Under the pieces are notes generated by a model. It made no database searches, was not told the DNA's origin, and worked only from the letters and a program-made list of their open reading frames with translations. This document shows positions 30,934 to 39,833 of a stretch of 64,000 bases of DNA, piece by piece; the stretch's first letter is position 1; each line of letters begins with the position of its first letter. The translations under genes and the position numbers were made by a program. The stretch spans positions 405,023 through 469,022 of the forward strand of contig NZ_JAHTIK010000001.1 of NCBI RefSeq assembly GCF_025655475.1, given 5' to 3'. This stretch comes from Kitasatospora sp. DSM 101779 (lineage in GTDB: Bacteria; Actinomycetota; Actinomycetes; Streptomycetales; Streptomycetaceae).

Positions 30934-31764
30934 ATGTCCGGTCCGCAAGTCGCCCTGCTCGGTGCCGTCGCGGGTGTCACCGTCTTCCTGGGGCTGCCGG
31001 TGGCGCGCCTGCGCCGGCCGGCACCGCGGCTGCGGGCCGCGCTGAACGCGGTCGCGATCGGAGTCCTGCTCTTCCTGCTCTGGGACATCCTCGGCGCGGC
31101 GTGGGAGCCGACCGACGAGGCGCTGGCCGCGCACGACTGGGGCACGGCGGCGCAGGACGGCCTGGTGCTGGCCGCCGGGCTGACGGTCGGTCTGCTGGGG
31201 CTCGTCCGCTACGACCGCTGGATGGCCCGCCGGAGCGCGGCCGCCCCGCCCCGCTCCCCCGGGCCGGGTGCCGCGGCGGCCACCGAGCCGACCGTGGGCG
31301 CCCGCTCGCACGCCGCCGGCCTCGCCCTGATGATCGCCACCGGGATCGGCCTGCACAACTTCGCCGAGGGGCTGGCCATCGGCAACTCGGCGGCGCAGGG
31401 CGACATCTCGCTCGCCGTCCTGCTGGTCATCGGCTTCGGTCTGCACAACGCGACCGAGGGCTTCGGGATCGCGGCGCCGCTGGCGGCCGCGGGCGAAAGG
31501 CCGTCGTGGGGCGGCCTGGCCGTGCTCGGGCTGATCGCCGGCGGGCCGACCTTCGTCGGCACGCTGATCGGCCAGAGCGTGGTGGACGAGACGGTCGGCG
31601 TCGCCTTCCTCGGCCTGGCGGCCGGCTCGATCCTCTATGTGGCGATCGAGCTGCTGGCCGTCGCCCGGCGGGCGGGGACGAAGGAGCTGACCGCCTGGAT
31701 GATCCTGCTCGGACTGCTGCTCGGCTTCGGCACCGACGCGGTGCTCGTCGCCGCCGGCGTCTGA
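30934..31764 (+). CDS. ZIP family metal transporter
   Basis: A 276-residue membrane protein of the ZIP family, which brings divalent metals into the cytoplasm. The two signature helices are H141-NFAEG-LAIG and H171-NATEG-FGI, with a variable hydrophilic loop (residues 100-125, Pro/Ala-rich) before them. About eight membrane segments are visible. GGAGGG lies ahead of the ATG at 30934. The iron box upstream suggests repression by Fe(II)-loaded DmdR1-type regulator, so iron is the likeliest substrate, although ZIP proteins often also carry Zn2+ or Mn2+. Confidence 0.9.
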   Translation: MSGPQVALLGAVAGVTVFLGLPVARLRRPAPRLRAALNAVAIGVLLFLLWDILGAAWEPTDEALAAHDWGTAAQDGLVLAAGLTVGLLGLVRYDRWMARRSAAAPPRSPGPGAAAATEPTVGARSHAAGLALMIATGIGLHNFAEGLAIGNSAAQGDISLAVLLVIGFGLHNATEGFGIAAPLAAAGERPSWGGLAVLGLIAGGPTFVGTLIGQSVVDETVGVAFLGLAAGSILYVAIELLAVARRAGTKELTAWMILLGLLLGFGTDAVLVAAGV

Positions 31765-31862
31765 GGGGCGCCCGCCGGCCGCGGCACGGGCCGGTTCGGC
31801 GGCCGTACACCGAGGTCGTCTATTGTGCGGCCCGATCCGATCCGTCCCGGGGGGAGAGAACC

Positions 31863-33128
31863 ATGAGCACGTCGACAGCACCGGCCGGACCGCCCGGGCT
31901 GCGGAGGCACCTGGGCGTGTCCGACGCCGTGATGATCGGCCTGGGGTCGATGATCGGCGCGGGCGTCTTCGCCGCCTTCGCCCCGGCGGCCGCGGCTGCC
32001 GGCTCCGGTCTGCTGCTGGGCCTGGCCCTGGCCGGGGCGGTGGCGTACTGCAACGCCACCTCCTCCGCCCGGCTGGCCGCCCGCTACCCGGCGTCGGGCG
32101 GCACCTATGTGTACGGCAGGGAGCGGCTCGGCCCGTTCTGGGGATACCTGGCCGGCTGGGCGTTCGTGGTCGGCAAGACCGCGTCCTGCGCGGCGATGGC
32201 CCTGACCGTCGGCTCGTACCTGTGGCCCGCGCAGGCGCACGCCGTGGCGGTGGCGGCCGTGGCGGCGCTGACCGCGGTGAACTACGTCGGGGTGCAGAAG
32301 GCGGCCTGGCTCACCCGGGCGATCGTCGCCACCGTCCTGGCGGTGCTGGCCGCCGTGGTGACGGTCTGCCTGTCCGGCGGCGCCGCGGACCCGGCGCACT
32401 GGGCGGTCGGTGCGGACGCCGGACCGCACGGCGTGCTGCAGGCGGCCGGCCTGCTGTTCTTCGCCTTCGCCGGCTACGCCCGGATCGCCACCCTCGGCGA
32501 GGAGGTGCGCGACCCCGCGCGCACCGTCCCGCGGGCCGTCACCGTCGCGCTGGCCGTCACGCTGGTCGTCTACACGCTGGTCGCCCTCGCCCTGCTCGCG
32601 GTGCTCGGCCCGGAGGGGCTGGCCCGCACGACCGCCCCGCTGGCCGACGCCGTCCGGGCCGCCGGCGCCCCCGGGCTCGTCCCGCTGGTCCGGGCGGGCG
32701 CGGCCGTCGCCGCGCTGGGCTCACTGCTCGCCCTGATCCTCGGCGTCTCCCGCACCACGCTGGCGATGGCCCGCGACCACCACCTGCCGCACGTACTGGC
32801 CGCCGTCCACCCGCGCTTCCGCGTCCCGCACCGCGCCGAACTGGCCGTGGGCGCGGTGGTCGCCGTCCTCGCCGCCACGGCGGACGTCCGCGGCGCGATC
32901 GGCTTCTCCTCCTTCGGCGTGCTCGTCTACTACGCGATCGCCAACGCCTCCGCCCTCACCCTGGCGCCCGCCGAGGGCCGCCCGCCGCGCGCCGTGCCGC
33001 TGATCGGCGGCGCGGGCTGCCTGGTCCTGGCCTTCGCCCTGCCGGCGGCCTCGGTGCTGCAGGGCGCCGCGGTCCTCGCCGTCGGCGCCGCCGCCTTCAC
33101 CCTGCGCCGGCTCCTCGCCCGAGCCTGA
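31863..33128 (+). CDS. APC family amino acid permease
   Basis: A 421-residue amino-acid/polyamine transporter. Helix 1 has the substrate-binding break GLGSMIGAGVFAAFAP (residues 26-41), and the cytoplasmic loop before helix 3 has ARYPASGGTYVYGRERLG. Helix 6 reads FFAFAGYARIATLGEEVRDP, another family signature, where a typical permease has FxGFE. Twelve segments are expected. GGGGGGAGAG precedes the ATG at 31863. The substrate is unknown. It is 98 bp after the ZIP gene and could be its own transcript. Confidence 0.9.
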   Translation: MSTSTAPAGPPGLRRHLGVSDAVMIGLGSMIGAGVFAAFAPAAAAAGSGLLLGLALAGAVAYCNATSSARLAARYPASGGTYVYGRERLGPFWGYLAGWAFVVGKTASCAAMALTVGSYLWPAQAHAVAVAAVAALTAVNYVGVQKAAWLTRAIVATVLAVLAAVVTVCLSGGAADPAHWAVGADAGPHGVLQAAGLLFFAFAGYARIATLGEEVRDPARTVPRAVTVALAVTLVVYTLVALALLAVLGPEGLARTTAPLADAVRAAGAPGLVPLVRAGAAVAALGSLLALILGVSRTTLAMARDHHLPHVLAAVHPRFRVPHRAELAVGAVVAVLAATADVRGAIGFSSFGVLVYYAIANASALTLAPAEGRPPRAVPLIGGAGCLVLAFALPAASVLQGAAVLAVGAAAFTLRRLLARA

Positions 33129-33318
33129 GGGCGGCCGAGCCTGACCGCGGCCCGCGGCCTCAGACGCGTGGGGCCGGGCGCGTGAGGGCCGGGTCCGCGT
33201 CGCGGTGGATACGGTCCCCGACGGGGCGTAGTCCGTACCGGTGGCGGCGTCCCGGGCGGAGGCGCCCACGTGCCACCCCAGAGGAGCGTGGGGGCACCCC
33301 TAGGGGCCGCTCGCGGGC

Positions 33319-33835
33319 TCACCCCTGTGGGTCCTGAACGCGGGTGAGGAGCTTCGCGGGTGGCCCGGGTGAGGCGGGCGTCGGCCTCGGCGGCGGAGGG
33401 TCCGGGCAGGCGGGGGCTCCAGAGGGCCCGTACCGCGTCCAGCACGGGGGCAGCGCCGCGTGTTCGCCGTGGACTTCGGCGATGTCGTCGACGACGAGGT
33501 CGCTGCCCTCGGCGGGGTCGAGGCGGCCGGCGGCGATCTCGGCGGCCCACCAGCGGGCCAGCAGCAGGCCGCCGGGACCGCCGTCGGCGAGCGGCAGGCC
33601 GAAGCCGAGTCCGTCCGTGACCTGCCCGACCAGCGCCGCGGCCAGGTCGCGTTCGGTGGTGAGCAGCTCGGCGAGCGGTGCCAGTGAGGGGTGCGTCCAC
33701 CCCGGCCCACGGTGCGCGGTCGGCGGCGAGGAGCAGCTGCGCCGTGTCGCAGCGCCGGCCGTTCGCCCACCCGTGGGCGATGGCGCGCAGCTCCTCCACC
33801 GCCTCGGCCGCACTGCGCGGTTCGCTCGTGGTCAT
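33319..33835 (-). pseudogene. Hypothetical gene with two frameshifts
   Basis: Natural-looking protein is spread over three frames. It begins MTTSEPRSAAEAVEELRAIA at 33835, continues in a second frame from about 33690 (LAPLAELLTTERDLAAALVG to LVVDDIAEVHGEHAAL), and returns to the first frame from about 33450 (PVLDAVRALWSPRLPGPSAA). Joined, this is one protein of roughly 150-160 residues that I do not recognise. Two indels make a real pseudogene likelier than sequencing error. The region 33129-33318 downstream holds no gene. Confidence 0.6.
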
Positions 33836-33989
33836 CCCGGCATGGTGCCGTCCGCCACCGACCGTCCGTGCCGGAGCTCGGCGGAATCGTGCGTGGGGGT
33901 GGCGGCGGGGGAAGGATCCGTGCGGTTCCGGCGGGCGGGGCGGCCCGCGGGGGGACGATTCGGGGACCGTCTACCCAGGAGGAGTGGCC

Positions 33990-35204
33990 ATGTCGGCTGC
34001 CGTTCATCTGTCCGCGCTGCGCGAGTCGGCCGAGGGGCTCCGACCGGGTCTGCTGGAGCTGCGGCGGGCGCTGCACCGGGAGCCCGAGATCGGGCTCGAC
34101 CTGCCGCTGACGCGGGCGCGGGTGCTGGCCGCGCTGGAGGGGCTGCCGCTGGAGGTCACCCTCGGCGAGAAGTTGAGCTCCGTGACGGCGGTGCTGCGCG
34201 GCGGCCGGCCGGGCCCGGCGGTGCTGCTGCGGGCCGATCTGGACGCGCTGCCGGTGCAGGAGACGGCCGGGCTGCCGTACGCCTCGCAGGTGCCGGGGGC
34301 GATGCATGCCTGCGGACACGACCTGCACACCGCTGCCCTGGTCGGTGCGGCCCGGCTGCTGGCGGAGCGGCAGGGGGAGCTGGCGGGCAGCGTGGTGTTC
34401 ATGTTCCAGCCGGGTGAGGAGGGCGGGGGCGGGGCCGCGTTGATGGTCGACGAGGGGGTGCTGGACGCGGCGGGCGAGCGGGTCGCCGCGGCGTACGCGC
34501 TGCACGTGGGTGCGGCGCTGCTGCCGGGCGGCTGGGTGGCGAGCCGGCCGGGCCCGATCATGGCGGCCTCGGACACGCTCCGGGTGACGGTGCGGGGCCG
34601 CGGCGGCCACGGGTCGAGTCCGCACCTGGCACTGGATCCCGTCCCGGCGGCCTGCGAGGCGGTGCTCGCGCTGCAGACGATGGTGACCCGGCGGTTCGAC
34701 GCGTTCGATCCGGTGGTGGTGACGGTCGGCACCTTCCACGCGGGGACGGTGGAGAACGTGATCCCCGACGAGGCGGTGTTCGCGGCGACGGTCCGTTCCT
34801 TCTCGCCGGAGGCGCGCGGGCGGGTGGTCGAGGAGGCCGTGCGGGTGGTGCGGGGCGTCGGCGAGGCGCACGGCATGGAGATCACGGCGGTCGTCGAGCC
34901 GGGCTACCCGGTGACGGTCAACGACGCCGTGGAGGCGGCCTTCGCCGCGGACACCGCCCGGCAGTTGCTCGGCGAGGACCGGTACGTGGAGATGCCGCGT
35001 CCGGTGGCCGGTTCCGAGGACTTCGGCGTGCTGGCGCAGCTGGTGCCGGGGGCGTACCTGATGCTCGGTGCCTGCCCCCCGGGGCGCGATCCGTTCACGG
35101 CGGCGTACAACCACTCGGCGCAGGCCGAGTTCGACGACGCGGTGCTGCCGGACGCGGCCGCCCTGCTGGCGGCACTGGCGATCGGCCGCCTGGAGCGCGG
35201 CTGA
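33990..35204 (+). CDS. M20 family amidohydrolase
   Basis: A 404-residue zinc amidohydrolase of the IAA-amino-acid hydrolase/hippuricase group, which cleaves N-acyl amino acids. Metal-site motifs are HACGHDLHTAAL near residue 108, FQPGEEGGGG near 143, YALHVG near 170 and GSEDFG near 350. The dimerisation domain starts at about 185 (SDTLRVTVRGRGGHGSSPHL). Its usual opening LRRALHREPEIGLD is present. It is cytoplasmic. AGGAGGAG lies before the ATG at 33990. A tandem-domain Lrp regulator is convergent next to it, which may link it to amino-acid metabolism. Confidence 0.93.
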   Translation: MSAAVHLSALRESAEGLRPGLLELRRALHREPEIGLDLPLTRARVLAALEGLPLEVTLGEKLSSVTAVLRGGRPGPAVLLRADLDALPVQETAGLPYASQVPGAMHACGHDLHTAALVGAARLLAERQGELAGSVVFMFQPGEEGGGGAALMVDEGVLDAAGERVAAAYALHVGAALLPGGWVASRPGPIMAASDTLRVTVRGRGGHGSSPHLALDPVPAACEAVLALQTMVTRRFDAFDPVVVTVGTFHAGTVENVIPDEAVFAATVRSFSPEARGRVVEEAVRVVRGVGEAHGMEITAVVEPGYPVTVNDAVEAAFAADTARQLLGEDRYVEMPRPVAGSEDFGVLAQLVPGAYLMLGACPPGRDPFTAAYNHSAQAEFDDAVLPDAAALLAALAIGRLERG

Positions 35205-35234
35205 CCCGTCGCAGCGGGCTGAAGGCCGCGGGCC

Positions 35235-35255
35235 GCCCGGGATCACTCCCCGGGC
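35235..35255. terminator. Hairpin at the convergent M20/Lrp junction
   Basis: GCCCGGG, a 7-nt loop and CCCGGGC form a short perfect stem overlapping the last codons of the Lrp gene. Confidence 0.45.
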
Positions 35256-36262
35256 CGGCCGGGGGGCCACGGGTGGATGGGGACGTAGCCGTGCGCCCGG
35301 CCGTCCGGGGTGAGCAGCCGGCCGACCAGTTTGACGGTGCGCAGGGTCACCAGCCGGTCGCGGACCCGCAGCCGGTCGAATCGCCTGGCCAGTTCCTCCT
35401 CGAGTCGGCGCAGTTCGGGCAGTCGGTGGACCATCAGGTAGAGCGCGAGGTTGGCCCGGCCGACGGTCACCGCGCACATCCGCGCCTGCGGCAGGCCGGC
35501 CAGCCACCCGGCGGCCTCCTCCAGCCGGGCGGGCGGCACCTCCAGCCAGAGCAGGACGGCGAGCGGGTTGCCGGTGACCCGGGGTGAGGCGTCGCAGCGC
35601 AGTACCAACCGTCCGGAGTCGCGGAGTTCGGCGAGCCGGCGGCGGACGGTGGTGGCGGGCAGCCCGGTCCGTTCGGCGAGTTCGGCGTACGGCATCCGGC
35701 CGTCGCCGCCGAGGGCCTGCATCAGGGCGAGGTCCGCCTCGATCTGCCGGCCGCCGCGGGGGCTGCGGAGTTCGCCGGGCGGTTCGGCGATCGCGCGGCG
35801 CTGTTCGGCGTCGAGGGCGCCGCCGCTCCACCGGCTGCCCTCGCGGACGGTCCGTTCGACCAGGGCGGTCCGGGTGCGCCCGATCCCGGGCACGGCGCAG
35901 ATCTGCTCCAGCAGGTGGCCGGCGAGCGCGGCCGGGTCGGCGGAGGCGACGGTGAGCAGCAGGTCGGCGCTGCCGGTGACGATCTCGATCGAGGCGATCT
36001 GCGGGTGGCCGGCCAGGGCGTGGGCGACCTCGGCGACCCGCCCGGAGCTGCACTCGACCTCGACCAGTGCGGTCAGGCCGCGGCCGATCCGGTCCGCCGA
36101 GGGATAGCAGGTGACCCAGGCGTCGCCGTCCGCCTCCAGCCTGGCCCAGCGGCGGGAGAGGGTCGCCGGGTCGACGCCGAGCGGGCCCGCCAGCCGGGAC
36201 CAGGGAGCGCGCGGGTCGACCCGGAGCGCGTCCACCAGGGCCAGGTCCAGCTCGTCGATCAT
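35243..36262 (-). CDS. Tandem Lrp/AsnC family regulator
   Basis: A 339-residue protein made of two Lrp/AsnC units in one chain. Unit 1 has an HTH (LALVDALRVDPRAPWSRLAG, VDPATLSRRWARLEADG) and an effector-type domain. Unit 2 starts near residue 185 (EADLALMQALGGDGRMPYAE, LPATTVRRRLAELRDSGRLV), followed by a second alpha-beta sandwich. Such fused forms are common in actinobacteria, and amino acids or similar small molecules are the usual ligands. It is divergent from an MFS exporter gene 121 bp away and probably controls it. The ATG at 36262 is the first in phase with the HTH. Confidence 0.92.
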   Translation of the reverse strand: MIDELDLALVDALRVDPRAPWSRLAGPLGVDPATLSRRWARLEADGDAWVTCYPSADRIGRGLTALVEVECSSGRVAEVAHALAGHPQIASIEIVTGSADLLLTVASADPAALAGHLLEQICAVPGIGRTRTALVERTVREGSRWSGGALDAEQRRAIAEPPGELRSPRGGRQIEADLALMQALGGDGRMPYAELAERTGLPATTVRRRLAELRDSGRLVLRCDASPRVTGNPLAVLLWLEVPPARLEEAAGWLAGLPQARMCAVTVGRANLALYLMVHRLPELRRLEEELARRFDRLRVRDRLVTLRTVKLVGRLLTPDGRAHGYVPIHPWPPGRPGE

Positions 36263-36383
36263 GGCCGATCCTTGCGCGGAGGGGGCCGCAGGTGCGAAAT
36301 CGTGCGGCTCGGGGGCGTGGGCCCCCAGGTTAGCCATCCTTACGGCCACCCCCACCGCCCCTCCGGCCCCCACGGATGTGCCC

Positions 36384-37784
36384 ATGACCGAGACCGTCCC
36401 CGTTGCGGTCGCCCCCGTCCGGACGGCCGTCCGGACGACCGTCCCCCTGCTCGTCCTGGTGGAGTTCGCCAGCGGCGTCCTGCAGGGCGGCTTCCCGATC
36501 CTGCTGCCGCGTCTCGGCGAGCAGCTGCGCCTCGACACCGGAGACCTGAGCCTCGCCCTCGGCGTGGAGTTCCTGGTGTCCGGCGTCGCGGTGCCGCTCA
36601 CCTCGCGGCTGGGCGACTTGCACGGCCACCGGCTGCTGCTGCGCGCCACCGTCCTGCTGACCCTGCTCGGCGCGGTGTGCACGGCGCTCGCCCCGGATCT
36701 GCCGCTGCTGCTGCTCGGCCGCGCCCTGTCGGGGTTCCTGGCCTGCTGGCTGCCGCTGGAGTTCGCGATCCTGCGCGACGGTCTCGGCGAGGAGCGCGGC
36801 GGCCCGGCGGTCGGCCCGCTGGTCGGTTCGCTGACCGTCGGCTCGACCCTCGGCGCGCTCGCGGTCGGCGGGCTCGGCGCGAGCGACGGCGCCACCCGTC
36901 CGCTGCTGTGGGCCCTGGCGGTGCTGCCGCTGCTGGTCCTGCCGGTGGTGTGGTGGCTCGTCCCGGACTCGCGGACCCGGGCGCACGGGCGGATCGACTG
37001 GCCCGGTGCGGCGCTGCTGTCGCTCGGCCTCACCCTGCTGCTGGCCGGTCTCGGCGTGAGTGCCGTGCTGCCGGGGGCGGCGACCGGGCTGCTGCTGGTC
37101 CTCGGCCCGGTGCTGCTGGTCCTGTTCGTCCGCCACGAACTGCGCACCGACCGGCCGATGGTGGACGTGCGGCTGCTGTCCCGGCGGGCGACCGCACCGG
37201 TCTTCGCGCTCAGCTTCCTGCTCGGCTGCGCCCTGTACGGCGCGCAGGGCCCCACCCTGGCGTTCGAGGCGGCGGACCCGTCGGACACGGGGTACGGCCT
37301 CGGCGCGGTGCCGCTGCAGCTCGGTCTGCTGTACCTCCCGCAGACCGTGGCCGCGATGGCCGGCGCCGTCGCCGCGGACCGACTGGCCCGCCGTCACGGG
37401 GCGGCGGGCGTCCTCGCGGTCGGCTTCGGGCTGTGCGCCGCCGGCTATGCGGCGATCGCGATCGGGCACCACGCGTTCTGGCAGTTCGCCGTCCCGGGCG
37501 CGGTCTGCGGTTTCGGTGCCGGGCTGGGCCTGAGCCTGCTGCCGGGTCTGCTGATGCGGCGCCTCCCCCGTGATCAGACGGGGATCGGCACCGGTGTCTA
37601 CAACACCCTCAAGTCGCTGGCGGGCGCCGCCGCGGGTGCGGGGGCGGCGGCCGTGCTGGACCACCTGCTGCTGCGGCCGGCCGTCCCGCAGGAGGGGGCC
37701 TACACCGCGATCTGGACGGCCTGTGCGCTGGCCTGCGCGCTCGGTACCCCGATCGCCTTGGCGCTGCGTGCTCGGGTTCGGTAG
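36384..37784 (+). CDS. MFS transporter (EmrB/QacA-like, 14 segments)
   Basis: A 466-residue MFS exporter. The A motif is VPLTSRLGDLHGHRLLLRAT (residues 72-91), and later regions read ALSGFLACWLPLEFAILRDG and DQTGIGTGVYNTLKSLAGAA, both characteristic of 14-segment drug:H+ antiporters. It lies in the cytoplasmic membrane and probably expels a small molecule. Divergently placed to the tandem Lrp gene, which suggests that an amino acid or related compound induces it. The shared gap has an AT-rich GGTTAGCCATCCTTACGG that may contain the operator. Confidence 0.9.
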   Translation: MTETVPVAVAPVRTAVRTTVPLLVLVEFASGVLQGGFPILLPRLGEQLRLDTGDLSLALGVEFLVSGVAVPLTSRLGDLHGHRLLLRATVLLTLLGAVCTALAPDLPLLLLGRALSGFLACWLPLEFAILRDGLGEERGGPAVGPLVGSLTVGSTLGALAVGGLGASDGATRPLLWALAVLPLLVLPVVWWLVPDSRTRAHGRIDWPGAALLSLGLTLLLAGLGVSAVLPGAATGLLLVLGPVLLVLFVRHELRTDRPMVDVRLLSRRATAPVFALSFLLGCALYGAQGPTLAFEAADPSDTGYGLGAVPLQLGLLYLPQTVAAMAGAVAADRLARRHGAAGVLAVGFGLCAAGYAAIAIGHHAFWQFAVPGAVCGFGAGLGLSLLPGLLMRRLPRDQTGIGTGVYNTLKSLAGAAAGAGAAAVLDHLLLRPAVPQEGAYTAIWTACALACALGTPIALALRARVR

Positions 37785-37876
37785 CGGTCCGCGCGGCGCG
37801 CCCGGTCGGCGGCTGTCGGCCGGGCCCGCCGGTGTCGGCCGCCGTCCGCCGGGCAGCCGCGGCCCCTGTCGGACGG

Positions 37877-38371
37877 TCAGGCCCGGCGGCAGTACCGGCG
37901 GACCAGCTCCCCGTGGTCGGGGAAGCGGCGCAGCAGGTCCTCGACCCGGCCGAGCGTCATGTCGGCGTAGTCGAAGCCCGGCACCACCGCCTCGCTGATC
38001 AGCCCGTGGTCGCCGGCCGCGAGGTGGGAGGCCTTCCAGACGCCGCCCGGGACGGCGAGCGCGAGGAGGTGGCCACGGCCCGGGTCCTGGCCGAGGACGG
38101 CGCTCTCGTACCGACCGTCGGGGTGGAGCAGGTGGTAGGTGATCGGGTCGCCGTGGTGGTGGAAGTGCAGGATGTCGGACCGGTTGAGGTGCCAGTGCCC
38201 GATCGGCGACCAGTGCGTCAGCAGGTAGTGGATGGCGGTCACGGCGAACCGCTCGCCGGCCGGGGTCGCCACCATGGGCCGGTGGTCGGCCTGGTAGGTG
38301 CGACGGAAGTAGCCGCCCTCCACGTGCGGTTCCAGGGCCAGCGAGTCGATCCACTGCTGCGCCGTCGGCAT
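37877..38371 (-). CDS. DUF985 (cupin_5) family protein
   Basis: A 164-residue cupin of the DUF985 family. Signature blocks are ALEPHVEGGYFRRTYQ near residue 15, HWHLNRSDILHFHHHGDPI near 60, and VVPGFDYADMTLGRVEDLL near the end. The histidines could bind a metal, but no reaction is established for the family. ATG 38371 matches the usual family start; ATG 38392, with GAGAGGG upstream, would add seven residues and is a real alternative. It follows a second cupin gene by 36-56 bp and is probably co-transcribed with it. Confidence 0.88.
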   Translation of the reverse strand: MPTAQQWIDSLALEPHVEGGYFRRTYQADHRPMVATPAGERFAVTAIHYLLTHWSPIGHWHLNRSDILHFHHHGDPITYHLLHPDGRYESAVLGQDPGRGHLLALAVPGGVWKASHLAAGDHGLISEAVVPGFDYADMTLGRVEDLLRRFPDHGELVRRYCRRA

Positions 38372-38427
38372 GGCGTCCCCTTGCTTCGGCATGGTGTCCC
38401 TCTCCGTCGGACGGGTCCGTGGCCGGG

Positions 38428-38748
38428 CTACGCCTCGGGCACCTCGACGATGACCAGTGTGCCGTGGCTGCCGGGGCGGACGGCGTGCCGCGCGCCGGCG
38501 GGCAGCCAGGCCAGGCCGCCCGGGCCGACGGTGGTCTCGGCGCCGTCCACGACGAGTTCGAGTCGACCGTCGAGGACCAGCAGGGCTTCGGCGGTGGGGT
38601 GGTGCTCGGTGTCGAGCGGCCGCCCGTCCATGCGGAGGACCTTCACGGCGGCGCCGCCCACGTGCCCGAGCAGGTGGGAGCTCCAGGCGGCGGGCAGCGC
38701 GGCGGCGGCCGCGGCCAGGTCGACGGGGACCGGGGTGACGGGGGTCAT
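38428..38748 (-). CDS. Small cupin domain protein
   Basis: A 106-residue single cupin. The two conserved motifs are visible: EHHPTAEALLVLDGRLELVV (residues 47-66) with its metal-type His-His-Glu, and PGGLAWLPAGARHAVRPGS with the third His. Such small cupins bind metals and small molecules or act as sugar isomerases and dioxygenases; the role here is unknown. AGGAGG sits an ideal six bases before the ATG at 38748. First gene of a probable two-cupin operon. Confidence 0.88.
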   Translation of the reverse strand: MTPVTPVPVDLAAAAAALPAAWSSHLLGHVGGAAVKVLRMDGRPLDTEHHPTAEALLVLDGRLELVVDGAETTVGPGGLAWLPAGARHAVRPGSHGTLVIVEVPEA

Positions 38749-38924
38749 GGCAGGCCTCCTCGGCGGCACGCCCGGTGCGGGGCGTCCGGTGCGGGATCGG
38801 GGATGCCTGGAACCTATCCGGCCCGCGGGGGCGGTTGGTCGACCGTTCGGTAAAGCTTCGCGGGCCGGTCGGCTCTGCGCCCGCCCGGGCGGGACGTGCT
38901 GAGCACCCGTCGGCGCACAGGGCG

Positions 38925-39686
38925 TCAGTCCGCCACGGCGCCGCAGGTGATGTTCACCGAGGCCGCGGTGATGCTCGCGGCCCGGTCCGAGGCGAGGAAG
39001 GCGGCGACCCGGCCGACGTCCGTCAGGCTCGCGGCGCGGCCGAGCATGGTCTTGCCGACGATCATGTCGGTGATGGCGTCGCGGGCCGGGTCCGAGGCCG
39101 GGACGGTCTCGGGGATGCCACCGGTGTGCAGGGTCACCACGCGGATGCCGTGCGGGCCGAGTTCGGCGGCGAGCTGTCGGCGCAGGGTGCCGGTCGCCTC
39201 CAGGGCCACCTGGAAGCCGCCGACGAAGTAGTCGCGGATCGGGTTCCGGCCGCCGTCGCCGCCGAAGTTGAGGATCACGCCGGAGCCCTGCGGAACCATG
39301 TGCCGGGCGGCGGCCCGCGCGGTGAGGAACATCGACCGGACGGCGTTCACCACCGGCCGCTCGAAGTCCTCCAGCGCCATCCCGGCCAGCGGGGTGCCGT
39401 GCACGTCACCGTACGAGATCAGGTCGAAGGAGATGTCGATCCCGCCGAAGCGCTCCGCGACCGCGTCGGCGTGCCGGTCGACGGCGTCCTCGTCGAGCGC
39501 GTCCACCACCGCCGTCTCGGCCTCGCCGCCCGCCGCGCGGATCTCCTCGGCGACCCGGTCCAGGCTCGCCCGTGTGCGGCCGGCCAGGTGCACACGGGCG
39601 CCCTCCTCGGCGAACGCCCGCGCCACGGCGCTGCCGATCGCACCGCCGCCGCCGTAGATCACGGCGTTCCTGTTCTCCAGCAGCAC
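38925..39686 (-). CDS. SDR family protein lacking the catalytic lysine
   Basis: A 253-residue short-chain dehydrogenase fold. The cofactor loop is YGGGGAIGSAVARAF (residues 11-25), and the enoyl-reductase-like end TDVGRVAAFLASDRAASITA is present. The active site is abnormal: the tyrosine segment reads Y153-FVG-G157, so the invariant Lys of YxxxK is Gly, and the serine strand reads LNFGGDGG. It may bind NAD(P) without normal SDR catalysis or use another mechanism. The GTG start at 39686 has AGGAGGAG upstream. It diverges from the toxin-antitoxin pair. Confidence 0.85.
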   Translation of the reverse strand: MLLENRNAVIYGGGGAIGSAVARAFAEEGARVHLAGRTRASLDRVAEEIRAAGGEAETAVVDALDEDAVDRHADAVAERFGGIDISFDLISYGDVHGTPLAGMALEDFERPVVNAVRSMFLTARAAARHMVPQGSGVILNFGGDGGRNPIRDYFVGGFQVALEATGTLRRQLAAELGPHGIRVVTLHTGGIPETVPASDPARDAITDMIVGKTMLGRAASLTDVGRVAAFLASDRAASITAASVNITCGAVAD

Positions 39687-39794
39687 CCGTGTCCTCCTCC
39701 TGGCCGGTCCCTTCCAGGGAACCGGCCGGGCTGCGGCCCGGCCGGCATCCCGGCCGGCGCGTCCGGGTGAAGCCACGACGCCCCGCTCGCGACT

Positions 39795-39820
39795 GCTAGC
39801 CATCGATACCGGGTGCTAGC
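39795..39820. promoter_or_regulatory. Twin GCTAGC palindromes before the antitoxin gene
   Basis: GCTAGC occurs at 39795-39800 and 39815-39820, exactly 20 bp (two helical turns) apart, immediately upstream of the antitoxin. TAGCTA (39817-39822) is a possible -10 box. The geometry suits cooperative autorepression by a ribbon-helix-helix antitoxin. Confidence 0.65.
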
Positions 39821-39833
39821 TACCATGTCGGGC

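Noticed and set aside
33262..33335. Fifth copy of the TGTCTTCA repeat (GAGCGTGGGGGCACCCC segment)
   Set aside because: Only the GC-rich centre is similar; the AACCAACCACCCGAC core and both terminal octamers are absent.
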